Shown here: piece by piece, positions 6,647 to 15,051 of the stretch
Layout of the letters: each line of letters opens with the position of its first letter
Numbering within the stretch: the stretch's first letter is position 1
Assembly: GCA_009786175.1 (NCBI GenBank)
Contig: WQTQ01000187.1
Location: 1 to 16,908, forward strand
Length of the DNA stretch: 16,908 nt
Direction: 5' to 3'
Origin: Bacillota bacterium
GTDB taxonomy: Bacteria > Bacillota_A > Clostridia > Lachnospirales > WQUN01
Notes under the pieces: model-generated
Database searches by the model: none
Told to the model about the DNA's origin: nothing
What the model saw: the letters and a program-made list of their open reading frames with translations, nothing else
Program-made: the position numbers and the translations under genes

Positions 6647-8593
6647 ATGGACAAACCCATAATAAACTTAGGTATCCTGGCCCATGTAGACGCGGGAAAA
6701 ACCACCACAGTAGAGCAAATGCTGTATAATTTCGGCGGTTTGCGCTCTCTTGGCTCTGTGGATAAGGGCAACACTCAAACAGACTTTTTACCCATAGAGC
6801 AGCAGCGGGGCATTTCCGTTGCCACGGCGTCTGTATCTTTGGAAACGTCAACCCATAAAATAAATATCATAGACACACCGGGGCATATGGATTTTACCGG
6901 GGAAGTAGAGCGGGCACTGTCTGTATTGGACGGTGTGGTTCTTGTTGTGTCTGCCGCAGAGGGCATTCAGTCCCAAACAGAGCGGTTTTGGAAGGCAATA
7001 AGGGAAATGGAAATACCGACAGTAATTTTTTTAAACAAAGTTGACCGTATGGGGTGCGACCCGTCAGCCGTTTTGCAGACACTGCAGGCCGGGTTCAGCC
7101 CAAAGATAATCCCGGTAAATACGTATAAAAATGCCGGGGATGTAAGCGTAACTGTGGAACCATGCCCCGTTTCCGAAGACAGCCTATTGGAATTGTGCGA
7201 AAATGACGATGCATTGGCGGCTATATACTTGGAAAGTGGCAGCGCGCCAACCGAAAATATCAATATAAGCTTGGCCCGCCAAACAAAAGAATGTACGGCT
7301 TTCCCGTTGGTATATGGGGCGGCTGCGCTTGGCGTTGGCATTTCGCAGCTAATGGAAGCAATTGAAACATATTTACCGGCTAACATTCCCGCACCGGCAG
7401 GGGAATTGGCCGGTATTATTTATAAAATCGAACATGACAAAACTGCGGGCAAAATTGCCCATGTGCGGCTGTTTGAAGGTACGGTGCAAAACCGCGACAG
7501 TGTTTCAATTTTCCGCCCGGGGCATGAACCGTTTCAGGAAAAAGTTACGCAAATTCGTAAATTATCAGGCTCTAAGCGGGAAGATGTGGGCCTTGCCTAC
7601 GGCAACGAAATTGCCGCCATTTGCGGTATGACCGGCGCGAAAGCCGGGGACATGCTTGGGCAGCTTCTAAACCGCCGCTACAGTAAAATTGCCACGCCGT
7701 TGTTTTCTGTTCAAGTTTTTGGCCCGGAAGGCAAAGAAAGCCAGCTTATACAGGCAATCTCGGAACTTTCTGACGAAGACCCGCTGATGGATTATTCCTG
7801 GAACTACGAAGAGCGGGAGCTTGTAATACGCACAATGGGCAAAATTCAACTGGAAATCTTGGAGTATCTGCTGCTGGAGCGGTATGGGATGGCCGTGCAA
7901 TTTTCCACCCCATCTGTAATTTACAAAGAAACCGTAGCCGCACAAGGCATAGGCCACGAAAGTTACACCATGCCAAAGCCATGCTGGGCAATTTTAACGC
8001 TGCAAGTGGACCCGCTTCCCCGTGGCAGCGGTTTCCAATATAAGTCTGCCACCCACAAAAGCGTGCTGCAGGACAGGTACCAGAACCACATAGAGATTGC
8101 CACGGCAGAGGCGGTTAAACAAGGGCGGCTTGGCTGGGAAGCCACAGATTTGCTTTTCACATTAATCGACGGGGAAAGCCATATTTTCCACACCCACCCG
8201 ATGGATTTTTTCCTGGCAACGCCAATCGCTGTGATGCGGGCGTTAGAAAATGCCGGTTCTGTTTTGCTGGAACCGCTGGTTAAATTTAGGCTAACTGCTG
8301 CGGAAGACCTGTCCGGCAAGCTTATCGGCGACATTATAAAAATGCGGGGCGAGTTTGACAGTCCGGTTATAAAAGACGGCAAGTTGGAAATGGAGGCAAT
8401 TGTGCCTGTGGCCACGTCTATGGACTATTCTATCCGGTTTTCGTCATTAACTTCCGGCCGCGGCATTATTAAGTCGGACTTTTACGGATATGTACAATGC
8501 CCGTTAGAGCTTGGTGCAACCGCAAAGCGAAGGGGTATAGACCCGTTGCACAGGGACAAATGGATTCTTTATAAACGCGGTGCGTTGAATTGA
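6647..8593 (+). CDS. Tet(M)-like ribosomal protection / translation factor GTPase, divergent
   Basis: EF-G-like GTPase of 648 residues, the usual size of ribosomal protection proteins (Tet(M) is 639). Visible G motifs, numbered from ATG 6647: G1 AHVDAGKT (12-19), G2 RGIS (54-57), G3 DTPGH (76-80), G4 NKVD (130-133). The flanking text (GSVDKG, NIIDTPGHMDF, LSVLDG) follows Tet(M). Family members bind the ribosome and dislodge tetracycline. In the domain IV loop, where Tet(M) has YSPVSTP before a DF pair, this protein has HIFHTHP (512-518), so resistance activity is uncertain; another ribosomal role is possible. Upstream GTG (6638) and ATG (6641) codons exist, but AAGGTGA at 6635-6641 is best placed for 6647. 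There is no promoter I can point to and no mobile element adjacent. The same AAGGTGATGTT leader precedes the beta-helix gene start. Confidence 0.85.
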   Translation: MDKPIINLGILAHVDAGKTTTVEQMLYNFGGLRSLGSVDKGNTQTDFLPIEQQRGISVATASVSLETSTHKINIIDTPGHMDFTGEVERALSVLDGVVLVVSAAEGIQSQTERFWKAIREMEIPTVIFLNKVDRMGCDPSAVLQTLQAGFSPKIIPVNTYKNAGDVSVTVEPCPVSEDSLLELCENDDALAAIYLESGSAPTENINISLARQTKECTAFPLVYGAAALGVGISQLMEAIETYLPANIPAPAGELAGIIYKIEHDKTAGKIAHVRLFEGTVQNRDSVSIFRPGHEPFQEKVTQIRKLSGSKREDVGLAYGNEIAAICGMTGAKAGDMLGQLLNRRYSKIATPLFSVQVFGPEGKESQLIQAISELSDEDPLMDYSWNYEERELVIRTMGKIQLEILEYLLLERYGMAVQFSTPSVIYKETVAAQGIGHESYTMPKPCWAILTLQVDPLPRGSGFQYKSATHKSVLQDRYQNHIEIATAEAVKQGRLGWEATDLLFTLIDGESHIFHTHPMDFFLATPIAVMRALENAGSVLLEPLVKFRLTAAEDLSGKLIGDIIKMRGEFDSPVIKDGKLEMEAIVPVATSMDYSIRFSSLTSGRGIIKSDFYGYVQCPLELGATAKRRGIDPLHRDKWILYKRGALN

Positions 8594-8602
8594 AAATAAT
8601 CC

Positions 8603-8631
8603 TTCCCCATAACTTCATATTGCTATATAAT
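8603..8631 (+). promoter_or_regulatory. Candidate promoter for the first P-type ATPase gene
   Basis: A consensus TATAAT (8626-8631) lies 17 bases after TTCCCC (8603-8608), a weak -35. It is in the 77-base gap after the GTPase stop and 39 bases before the ATPase start. AGGAGG (8659-8664) stands six bases before that ATG. Confidence 0.5.
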
Positions 8632-8670
8632 AGATTTCTACAAATGAAAACAGAATAGAGGAGGCAATAT

Positions 8671-11403
8671 ATGCTCTGGGTAAAAGAAAGCATTTCGGAA
8701 GTAACAGGAAAGTTACGCACAGACGATGTTTTAGGTCTTACCGATTCGGAAGCTGAAATTCGGCTGCAGGAATACGGGCGAAACGAATTTGATGAAGAGA
8801 AAAAAGAAACCGTTCTCAGAAAAATCCTTCATCACCTTTTGGAAATTCCCACGATGATTCTAATTGCCGCTACTCTTATTGCAGCATATACGGCAATTTT
8901 CCACCCGCCGGATACAATAGGCCGGGGCTGGCCAAAAGTTATTGTAATTTTAAGCATTGTAATAATTAATGTGTGCTTGGGCATTTTGCAGGAAAATAAG
9001 GCGGAAAAAGCCTTGGAAGCACTTAAAAAAATGAATACATTTAAAACCACGGTTATCCGGGGCGGCGCGAAGCAAATTATAGACGCAAGCGAACTTGTAC
9101 CCGGTGACATTATTGAACTTACCGCCGGTGACGTAATAACCGCAGATGCCCGCCTGATTGAAGCAAGCAGCTTGCAAACCGACGAGTCTGCCCTTACAGG
9201 CGAAAGCCAGCCCGTGGAAAAAGACCCCTTAGCAGAAATAAGCGAGGATGTACCCCTTGGCGACAGGCTTAACATGGTTTATTCCGGCTGCCTGGTAACA
9301 AACGGACGCGCTACAGCAGTGGTTGTGGAAACGGCCATGGAAACAGAAATGGGTAAAATTGCCCGTTTGCTTAATACCGCACAAAAACTTAAAACGCCGC
9401 TGCAATTGCGTTTACAGCAGCTGGCGAAGCGCATTTCTGTTATTGCGTTGGCGGCCGGTGTACTTATGTTTGCCTTTGCATGGTTTGTGCATAGCAATAA
9501 TCCTGTTACAGGTTCCCCGCGAGAGTTTGTAGACGCGCTGATATTGGCGGTTGCCCTTGGTGTAGCGGCAGTACCGGAAACTCTACCCATTATAGTTACC
9601 ATGGTTCTGTCTTACGGCGTGTTTAATATGGTTAACAAAAATACTATTATCAGAAAAATACCCGCTGTGGAAACCGTGGGCAATACTTCTGTAATATGTT
9701 CCGATAAAACAGGCACTCTTACCATGAACAAAATGAAAATCCGCAAACTGTGGCATGTGGCTTACGACCCTGTAAATGTAAAGGACGGCCTGAACCAGGA
9801 CGAGCGGTACATGGTAGAGCTTCTGGCATCTTGCAGTAACGCTACAGTAGAGATACATGCCGACGAAGACGAGCGGGTTATCGGCGACCCTACAGAAATT
9901 GCTATTATCCGCCTGCTTCACGACTTGGGGCTTACCCGTGTAGATGCAGAGCGTGAATATCCGCGCGAATACGAGCTTCCTTTTGACTCCGGGCGTAAAC
10001 GTATGACAACAATGCACCGGATAGAAGGCGGCCACCTGGTTGTTACAAAGGGTGCGTTCGACCGTATCCCGGTAAACTGGGACCCCGGGCTGTTGGAAGA
10101 GGCCACTCAAATTCATGATTCCTTTGCAGAACAGGCATTGCGCGTAATTGCCATCAGTTTCAAAATGTATGTGGACAAGCCCATAGACCTAAGTGAAGAA
10201 GCCTTGGAAAGTGACCAGAACTTCCTAGGGCTTATCGGTATGATTGACCCGCCCCGCCCGGAAAGCGCGGAAGCCGTTGCAATGGCAAAAGAAGCGGGTA
10301 TTAAAACTGTAATGATAACCGGTGACCATATTGTTACCGCCAAAGCTATAGCCGAAGAAATTGGCATAATGGAAAAAGGCGACGTTGCCCTTACCGGTAC
10401 AGACCTTAACCATATGACTGAAGAAGAGCTGTTCGAAAGCGTTAGAACGGTTTCCGTTTACGCCCGTGTAAGCCCGGAAGATAAAATCCGCATCGTACAG
10501 GCATGGGCATCCCATGGGGAAGTTGTTGCCATGACAGGCGACGGCGTAAACGACGCACCGGCACTAAAAGCCGCAGACGTTGGCGTGGCAATGGGTATTA
10601 CCGGTACGGAAGTATCCAAAAACGCTGCAGATATGGTCATTACCGACGATAATTTTGCCACTATTGTAGACGCAATTTCCGTTGGCCGCGCATCTTACGA
10701 CAATATCAGAAAGACAATCGCCTTCTTGCTAAGCGTAAACTTTGCGGAAATTTTCATATTGCTGGCGGGTATGCTTATAGTTGGCGTTTCGCCGCTGCTG
10801 GCACTGCAAATACTTTTGATTAACGTAGTTTCTGACGGTATACCCGGCTTCTTCATGGCTTTCGAAAAACCGGAGCAAGGCGTAATGAAGCGCAAACCGC
10901 TGCCTAAAAACGCAGGTATTTTTACCGCGGGCCTTGGGACGCAAATTGCCCGCGGTGCGGTAAGTTTTTCTGTATTAACACTGGGCGCGTTTTTACTTGG
11001 TGCCTACGTGCTTCCCGCCCCAAGCGGCTTTGTACCTTCACCAAACGGGGCCCATTTTGGGATAGGCATTACAATGGCTTTTGTGGTGCTAAGCTGGGCA
11101 TCTGTAATAAATATTTTTAATGTGCGCAGTACACAATCAATTTTGCACGACAGTCCGCTTAATAATAGAGGAATGCTGTATGCGGCCATAGGTACAATTC
11201 TGTTTACCCTTTTTGTCGCGCTTGTACCGCCAATTGCAGAAATTTTTGATATAGTAACGGGGTTGCGCTGGTACCATTGGCTAATCATGGTTGTTTTCGC
11301 GCTGCTGCAGCTGGTAGTTGGTGAATTGCACAAACGTTACTTTGTAGGAAGAATAAACTTTGACATAAGGCACCTTACAAATATTTTTAGGAGGAGGAAC
11401 TAA
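8671..11403 (+). CDS. Ca2+-type (P2) cation-transporting P-type ATPase
   Basis: Complete 910-residue ATPase, predicted to pump Ca2+ out of the cytoplasm. In order: cation-ATPase N-terminal region (8-58), M1-M2 (about 59-108), actuator domain with TGES (176-179), M3-M4 with P-E-T-L-P (302-306), phosphorylation motif DKTGT with Asp345, nucleotide domain, TGD (550-552), hinge GDGVND (623-628), and M5-M10 (about 683-885). Ca2+-ligand positions known from SERCA appear kept: Glu in M4 (303), Asn690 and Glu693 in M5, Asn718 and Asp722 in M6, with Ser721 for the usual Thr. The M4 glycine of PEGLP is Thr here. It has its own promoter and a strong ribosome binding site. Its last codons contain the AGGAGGAGG that serves the next gene, and the stop overlaps that gene's ATG. 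A paralogue lies at the window's end. Mn2+ or another divalent ion cannot be excluded. Confidence 0.93.
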   Translation: MLWVKESISEVTGKLRTDDVLGLTDSEAEIRLQEYGRNEFDEEKKETVLRKILHHLLEIPTMILIAATLIAAYTAIFHPPDTIGRGWPKVIVILSIVIINVCLGILQENKAEKALEALKKMNTFKTTVIRGGAKQIIDASELVPGDIIELTAGDVITADARLIEASSLQTDESALTGESQPVEKDPLAEISEDVPLGDRLNMVYSGCLVTNGRATAVVVETAMETEMGKIARLLNTAQKLKTPLQLRLQQLAKRISVIALAAGVLMFAFAWFVHSNNPVTGSPREFVDALILAVALGVAAVPETLPIIVTMVLSYGVFNMVNKNTIIRKIPAVETVGNTSVICSDKTGTLTMNKMKIRKLWHVAYDPVNVKDGLNQDERYMVELLASCSNATVEIHADEDERVIGDPTEIAIIRLLHDLGLTRVDAEREYPREYELPFDSGRKRMTTMHRIEGGHLVVTKGAFDRIPVNWDPGLLEEATQIHDSFAEQALRVIAISFKMYVDKPIDLSEEALESDQNFLGLIGMIDPPRPESAEAVAMAKEAGIKTVMITGDHIVTAKAIAEEIGIMEKGDVALTGTDLNHMTEEELFESVRTVSVYARVSPEDKIRIVQAWASHGEVVAMTGDGVNDAPALKAADVGVAMGITGTEVSKNAADMVITDDNFATIVDAISVGRASYDNIRKTIAFLLSVNFAEIFILLAGMLIVGVSPLLALQILLINVVSDGIPGFFMAFEKPEQGVMKRKPLPKNAGIFTAGLGTQIARGAVSFSVLTLGAFLLGAYVLPAPSGFVPSPNGAHFGIGITMAFVVLSWASVINIFNVRSTQSILHDSPLNNRGMLYAAIGTILFTLFVALVPPIAEIFDIVTGLRWYHWLIMVVFALLQLVVGELHKRYFVGRINFDIRHLTNIFRRRN
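11389..11397 (+). promoter_or_regulatory. Ribosome binding site inside the ATPase 3' end
   Basis: AGGAGGAGG encodes part of the ATPase's terminal arginines and stands five bases before the ATG of the creatininase-family gene in a TAATG stop-start overlap. This indicates translational coupling. Confidence 0.75.
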
Positions 11404-12206
11404 TGGAAACACGTTGGGAAATGTTAACACCGCCGGACTTTAAGAAACTTGCCGCAGAACACAAGATTTGCGTATTGCCAATAGGCTCCCTAGAGCGGCA
11501 TGGGGAACACCTGCCCTTTGGTACAGACGCGCTGGTTGCCCACGCCATTGCGGTGGGTGCTTCAAAAATTGAACCATGTGTAGTTTTTCCGCCCTATTGG
11601 TTTGGGCAAGTACACGAAGCCGCCTGTTTTACCGGCACCGTAAACTTCCCCACAGCCATGTCCCTTCAAATACTGGAAACCCTACTGGACCAAATTGCCC
11701 ACAACGGCTTCGAAAAAATAGTCATCCTTAACGGACACGGCGGGAACAGCCACATGCTGGAGTATTTTGCCATGTCTCAACTGGACAGGAAAGTAAACTA
11801 CACACTGTATGTAACAAGCGGCTTTAGGGGCAAGCACCAAAAAGCCGTAGAAAGTATTTGGGAAACAGGCGGCGGCCACGCTTGCGAACAGGAAACAAGC
11901 ATGGTTATGGCTGTAGCCCCACATGCGGTAAAAATGGAATACCAATGCTTCCAAGAGCCGGTTACACCAAAGGTAGACCTTTCCCACCTGGAAGGCGTAA
12001 GTACAGGCTTGTGGTGGTATGCTATGTATCCGGAAAATATCGTGGGAGCCCCTTCCAAAGCCACGGCGGAAAAAGGCCTGAAAGCACTTGAAGCATCTGT
12101 TTTAGACGTTGCCGACAGGCTGAAAGCCATTAAAGCGGACACTACAGTGCCAATGCTGCAAAAAGAATTTTACGACAGGTTTGATAAAGTAAAAGACGGG
12201 GTGTAA
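11403..12206 (+). CDS. Creatininase-family amidohydrolase
   Basis: Metal-dependent amidohydrolase fold of the creatininase family, 267 residues, about the family's normal length and without a signal peptide, so cytoplasmic. The N-terminal metal-site signature LPIGSLERHGEHLPFGTD (25-42) supplies Glu31, His33, His36 and Asp42. The second signature ILNGHGGN (108-115) holds His112. The third, GHACEQETS (158-166), holds a conserved Glu. Members include creatininase, the formamidopyrimidine deformylase ArfB and the mycofactocin peptidase MftE; nothing here picks one, and no mycofactocin genes are nearby. The start overlaps the ATPase stop by one base (TAATG), so the two are cotranscribed and probably translationally coupled, a pairing I cannot explain biochemically. 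A strong terminator follows. Confidence 0.9.
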   Translation: METRWEMLTPPDFKKLAAEHKICVLPIGSLERHGEHLPFGTDALVAHAIAVGASKIEPCVVFPPYWFGQVHEAACFTGTVNFPTAMSLQILETLLDQIAHNGFEKIVILNGHGGNSHMLEYFAMSQLDRKVNYTLYVTSGFRGKHQKAVESIWETGGGHACEQETSMVMAVAPHAVKMEYQCFQEPVTPKVDLSHLEGVSTGLWWYAMYPENIVGAPSKATAEKGLKALEASVLDVADRLKAIKADTTVPMLQKEFYDRFDKVKDGV

Positions 12207-12224
12207 TTTGTATGAAATAGCCCC

Positions 12225-12281
12225 GAAAACACAAAACCAGGCTGTTTGATGCCCGAAAAGACAGCCTGGTTTTGCGTTTTC
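12225..12281. terminator. Bidirectional intrinsic terminator between convergent genes
   Basis: Arms CAAAACCAGGCTGT (12232-12245) and its exact complement (12261-12274) are extended, after one mismatch, by GAAAAC/GTTTTC (12225-12230 and 12276-12281). The stem is thus about 21 positions. T-runs follow the GC core on the plus strand, and the A-rich left arm gives U-runs on the minus strand. It lies between the ends of the creatininase-family (+) and GNAT (-) genes. Confidence 0.85.
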
Positions 12282-12309
12282 TTACCCTTACAAGGCAATT
12301 TGTTTCATA

Positions 12310-13164
12310 TCAATCAAAATCGTAAAACGGGAACACAATACTTGGCAGTTTGCAGTAAAACTCGAATCCGAGTTTTTCGGCTAACGTGCGGGATACTGTG
12401 TTCGTGTGCTGGGTACTCCATGCGGGGGTCAATTCATTTCTTATGCACTCGTCAATATACGCCCGGGCAGCAATTGTGGCAAGTCCCTTTCTGCGTTCTT
12501 CTTGTACATAAGTTCGAATAGCTATTTCGTGGTAATGCTCGTGTACGTATGCTGAAAAGCATACGGCTACGGCTTTATTGTCCTTTATTATGCAGTAGCC
12601 AAAACCGTTTTTCAGGAATTTATCTTCAGACATCCAAAAACCCCGGATGTCTTTTTGTAATATTTTACTTGTGTCGTTTGTAATGGTGTCCTTGCTTATT
12701 TTTTCAATTACATATCCGTCCGGTAATGCAATTTGCCGTTCCTTTGATAAAAGATAACGCTCTTTGTTGAATGTAAACATGTAGTCGCAGTTGTCTGTGC
12801 CGTACTTTGCCAAGTCTCGCTGTTGGAACACTTTGTTAAGCGCGTACAGCCAACCCTTGTCGTACACCAGTGTTTCAAAATATGAGTTAGGGCCAACCAG
12901 CTCTTTGCTTAACGGGGCAATTGTTGTGTCGATAAAATCGTTTAGCGAACCGAGGAAAGCGGCATTACCGCTGTCCCCTACAAAGAAAGAGGCGTTGCCA
13001 ATTACCCATACAAAAGCGGTTTTGGGGGCATTAATGTCATCAACAAAAATTTTGCCCGCATTATTGCCGGATAATACGCTTAACATAAGCACTTTTGTTT
13101 CATGTTTACCGGTTACAAGGGGGTATACCTTTTTGTAGTCTGCCTGCTGTAATTCAAATATCAT
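12310..13164 (-). CDS. GNAT-family N-acetyltransferase, two-domain type
   Basis: Predicted acetyl-CoA-dependent acetyltransferase of 284 residues. The C-terminal half (about 146-266) has the GNAT core: a strand pair (GYCIIKDNKAVAVCFSAYV), the acetyl-CoA loop ERRKGLA (223-229) followed by a helix, and the late motif NTVSRTLAEKLGF (255-267). The N-terminal half resembles the extra domain of the GNAT_acetyltran (PF12746/ZmaR-like) group, whose members often modify small molecules or antibiotics; the substrate is not readable. The start at 13162-13164 was chosen because GGAG lies six bases upstream, and it agrees with the natural MIFEL beginning; a TTG four codons earlier is less likely. The gene converges with the creatininase-family gene across a shared terminator. 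Confidence 0.8.
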   Translation of the reverse strand: MIFELQQADYKKVYPLVTGKHETKVLMLSVLSGNNAGKIFVDDINAPKTAFVWVIGNASFFVGDSGNAAFLGSLNDFIDTTIAPLSKELVGPNSYFETLVYDKGWLYALNKVFQQRDLAKYGTDNCDYMFTFNKERYLLSKERQIALPDGYVIEKISKDTITNDTSKILQKDIRGFWMSEDKFLKNGFGYCIIKDNKAVAVCFSAYVHEHYHEIAIRTYVQEERRKGLATIAARAYIDECIRNELTPAWSTQHTNTVSRTLAEKLGFEFYCKLPSIVFPFYDFD

Positions 13165-13241
13165 ACTCGTCTCCAATAATGTAAAGATTTTTTACTGTTC
13201 CAGTATGCACATGTACATGAATGAAAGCAAGATAAAAAATG

Positions 13242-13247
13242 ATTATA
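13242..13247 (-). promoter_or_regulatory. Candidate -10 element for the GNAT gene
   Basis: TATAAT on the minus strand, about 80 bases before the GNAT start, in the gap after the beta-helix gene. There is no recognisable -35 at 17 bases, so support is limited to the -10 match. Confidence 0.3.
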
Positions 13248-13273
13248 ACCAAAATATAAAGCACTACACCGGA

Positions 13274-13291
13274 AAAAGCCTCCATGCTTTA
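13274..13291 (-). terminator. Weak terminator after the beta-helix gene
   Basis: On the minus strand the stop codon is followed by AAAGC-atggag-GCTTTTT: a five-pair stem with a short T-run. It is short, so termination may be partial and some readthrough into the GNAT gene is possible. Confidence 0.3.
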
Positions 13292-14980
13292 CGAAGTCAC
13301 CACCATCGGGGCCGCGCCTTCCTGCACTTTCAACTCTTTACAGTTACGAACGCTTATATGCGGTACCAAGCGGTGGTTTGTGCCATATAGATTTTCAACA
13401 TCACTTGGGGCGGTTACTTCCAGCTTATCAATACCCTCAACCACAGCATGGAAATTAGGGGTAATTTTATCCGGCTTAACACTATGTGCAGCAGGGCAGT
13501 ACCCGTTAACCGGGTATTGCTGCCATAGGGAAAATCCTTTGCCGCTTTCTGTGTGTAAGCCCCGTAATGTAAGCTCGGACGTGAAAACATACGGGTGTTC
13601 TGCCGTATGGTCAAAGGTTTGCAGGTTTTCGTTCATGCCGCCGGATACATAAAAGATGCTTACGCCTTCGTAGTTTTGGGCAGGTTCCCCGTCGATAACC
13701 ATAAGGTTTTCGATTGTAACGCGGTCGGGTAGGGAACAAGTGTAGCCAAAATCGCATCCGCCGGGGTTGTGGCCTGTAATTACGTAGTACTTACCTTTTG
13801 GGATGCCCACTGTGCCCATGGCAGGGTACCATTTGACATTGCGTATTACAAGGTCACCGTCCCAGCTACTGCCGTAATCCTGGCGAAATTCCACAACATC
13901 CCGGCAAAAGGTGCTTACATTTTCTATCAGCAAAAGTCCCTTGCCAATTGCTTTAATGCCCATCCAACCGATTGTGCTGTTTTTTACCGTAAGGTTTGTT
14001 ACACCCATGTGGGCGTCTACCCGTGACAGTACGCACCCGTCAATTACAATGTCTTTGCAGTAATTAGAACCGAAAATACCCCATAGAGTGGTGTCTAAAA
14101 TATTGTCCTGTTTGCAGTTGATAAAATTTATGCCAATGCTGCGGTACAAGGAAATATCATAACTTCCCATGGTTACGGATGTGCCCGCGCTTCCAATAGT
14201 TTCATATGTTTTGTGGCCGGTCAGGTGGCAATTTTTAAACGTTACGTATGCACAATCGGAAGCAGAGATAAACGCGCCGTAAGGCGCACCGTGGTCCAGC
14301 TCGCCTGTTACTTTGTGTACCGCGCCGTCTACAACAACGTTAGAGCGGGTAATTTTTATTCCGCGGTCATAGTAAGTGTATTTCGAATCTGCCCAGTTGG
14401 CAATGGTTGTAAACACGCCGCCTTTTACCGTAAGAACCCGCTTGTCTATTGGGTGGGCGGTAAGGGAGGTTATCTGGTCAAAGTCCCAAATTACAGGGGT
14501 TAGCAGCGCGCCGGATTTATCTAAAATAAAGCAGTCTGTTTGTGCCTGGCCTTGGTCCTGGTTTGGCCCCCGGCGGACAAACTGCCTTTTATTTTCGTTA
14601 ACGGCTGTCACAAAAAGATTTTGCGCAATTTTCTCCTTGGTTTTTAGTACGCGCTGAGTCTTTCTTATAGATGGCACATCCAGTTGGAAAGGGGCATAAG
14701 CAGAGCGCACCTCGAAAATATTGTGGTGGCGGTTTTCTACGGTTACTGCCGAATCGTCTATGATAAACTGGGCGGTATTCCAATCCGTATCTGTCATGAT
14801 AATTGCCGTGCTCGTATTATTGCCGATGTAATAAACACTTGTTGGTTTGGCTATTACAGGCAGACCATGACGGTTTGCGTATGCATGGGCCTCTTTAATG
14901 GCCGTAAAATCGTCGGTTGTTGCATCGCCAACGGCACCAAAATCTTCGTAGTATACGGCATATTCGTTCTTTTTATTCAT
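13289..14980 (-). CDS. Right-handed beta-helix protein (pectate-lyase-3-like)
   Basis: 563-residue protein beginning with the pectate-lyase-3 signature DFGAVGDATTDDFTAIKEA (13-31), the usual first turn of beta-helix domains in polygalacturonases, GH55-like enzymes and phage tailspikes. The middle (about 200-420) has the repeated short-strand pattern typical of parallel beta-helix coils, such as YVTFKNCHLTGH, GINFINCKQDN, DIVIDGCVLSR and NLTVKNSTIG, spaced about 20-30 residues apart. No signal peptide or membrane anchor is seen, which is unusual for a polysaccharide lyase, so it may be cytoplasmic, exported another way, or phage- or capsule-related. Active-site residues could not be assigned. 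AAGGTGATGTT directly precedes the ATG. It follows the second P-type ATPase on the same strand, separated by a hairpin. Confidence 0.75.
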   Translation of the reverse strand: MNKKNEYAVYYEDFGAVGDATTDDFTAIKEAHAYANRHGLPVIAKPTSVYYIGNNTSTAIIMTDTDWNTAQFIIDDSAVTVENRHHNIFEVRSAYAPFQLDVPSIRKTQRVLKTKEKIAQNLFVTAVNENKRQFVRRGPNQDQGQAQTDCFILDKSGALLTPVIWDFDQITSLTAHPIDKRVLTVKGGVFTTIANWADSKYTYYDRGIKITRSNVVVDGAVHKVTGELDHGAPYGAFISASDCAYVTFKNCHLTGHKTYETIGSAGTSVTMGSYDISLYRSIGINFINCKQDNILDTTLWGIFGSNYCKDIVIDGCVLSRVDAHMGVTNLTVKNSTIGWMGIKAIGKGLLLIENVSTFCRDVVEFRQDYGSSWDGDLVIRNVKWYPAMGTVGIPKGKYYVITGHNPGGCDFGYTCSLPDRVTIENLMVIDGEPAQNYEGVSIFYVSGGMNENLQTFDHTAEHPYVFTSELTLRGLHTESGKGFSLWQQYPVNGYCPAAHSVKPDKITPNFHAVVEGIDKLEVTAPSDVENLYGTNHRLVPHISVRNCKELKVQEGAAPMVVTS

Positions 14981-15001
14981 AACATCACCTTGTCTATATG
15001 T

Positions 15002-15035
15002 AAACGAGAGTCGCCAATACGGGCCACTCTCGTTT
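15002..15035 (-). terminator. Hairpin between the second ATPase and the beta-helix gene
   Basis: Perfect 10-base arms AAACGAGAGT and ACTCTCGTTT enclose a 14-base loop, 17 bases beyond the ATPase stop codon on the minus strand. The T-run is short (TTT then AC), so it is probably a moderate terminator. It lies inside the 71-base gap and would also form part of the leader of the beta-helix gene if read through. Confidence 0.6.
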
Positions 15036-15051
15036 CATTTGTCTTATTCTT

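Noticed and set aside
9583..10116. Minus-strand open frame of 177 residues inside the first ATPase
   Set aside because: It is an antisense shadow of a clearly coding frame. A similar antisense frame appears in the paralogue for the same compositional reason.
13284..13652. Plus-strand open frame of 122 residues opposite the beta-helix gene
   Set aside because: It has no family resemblance and no ribosome binding site, and the opposite strand encodes a coherent beta-helix protein.
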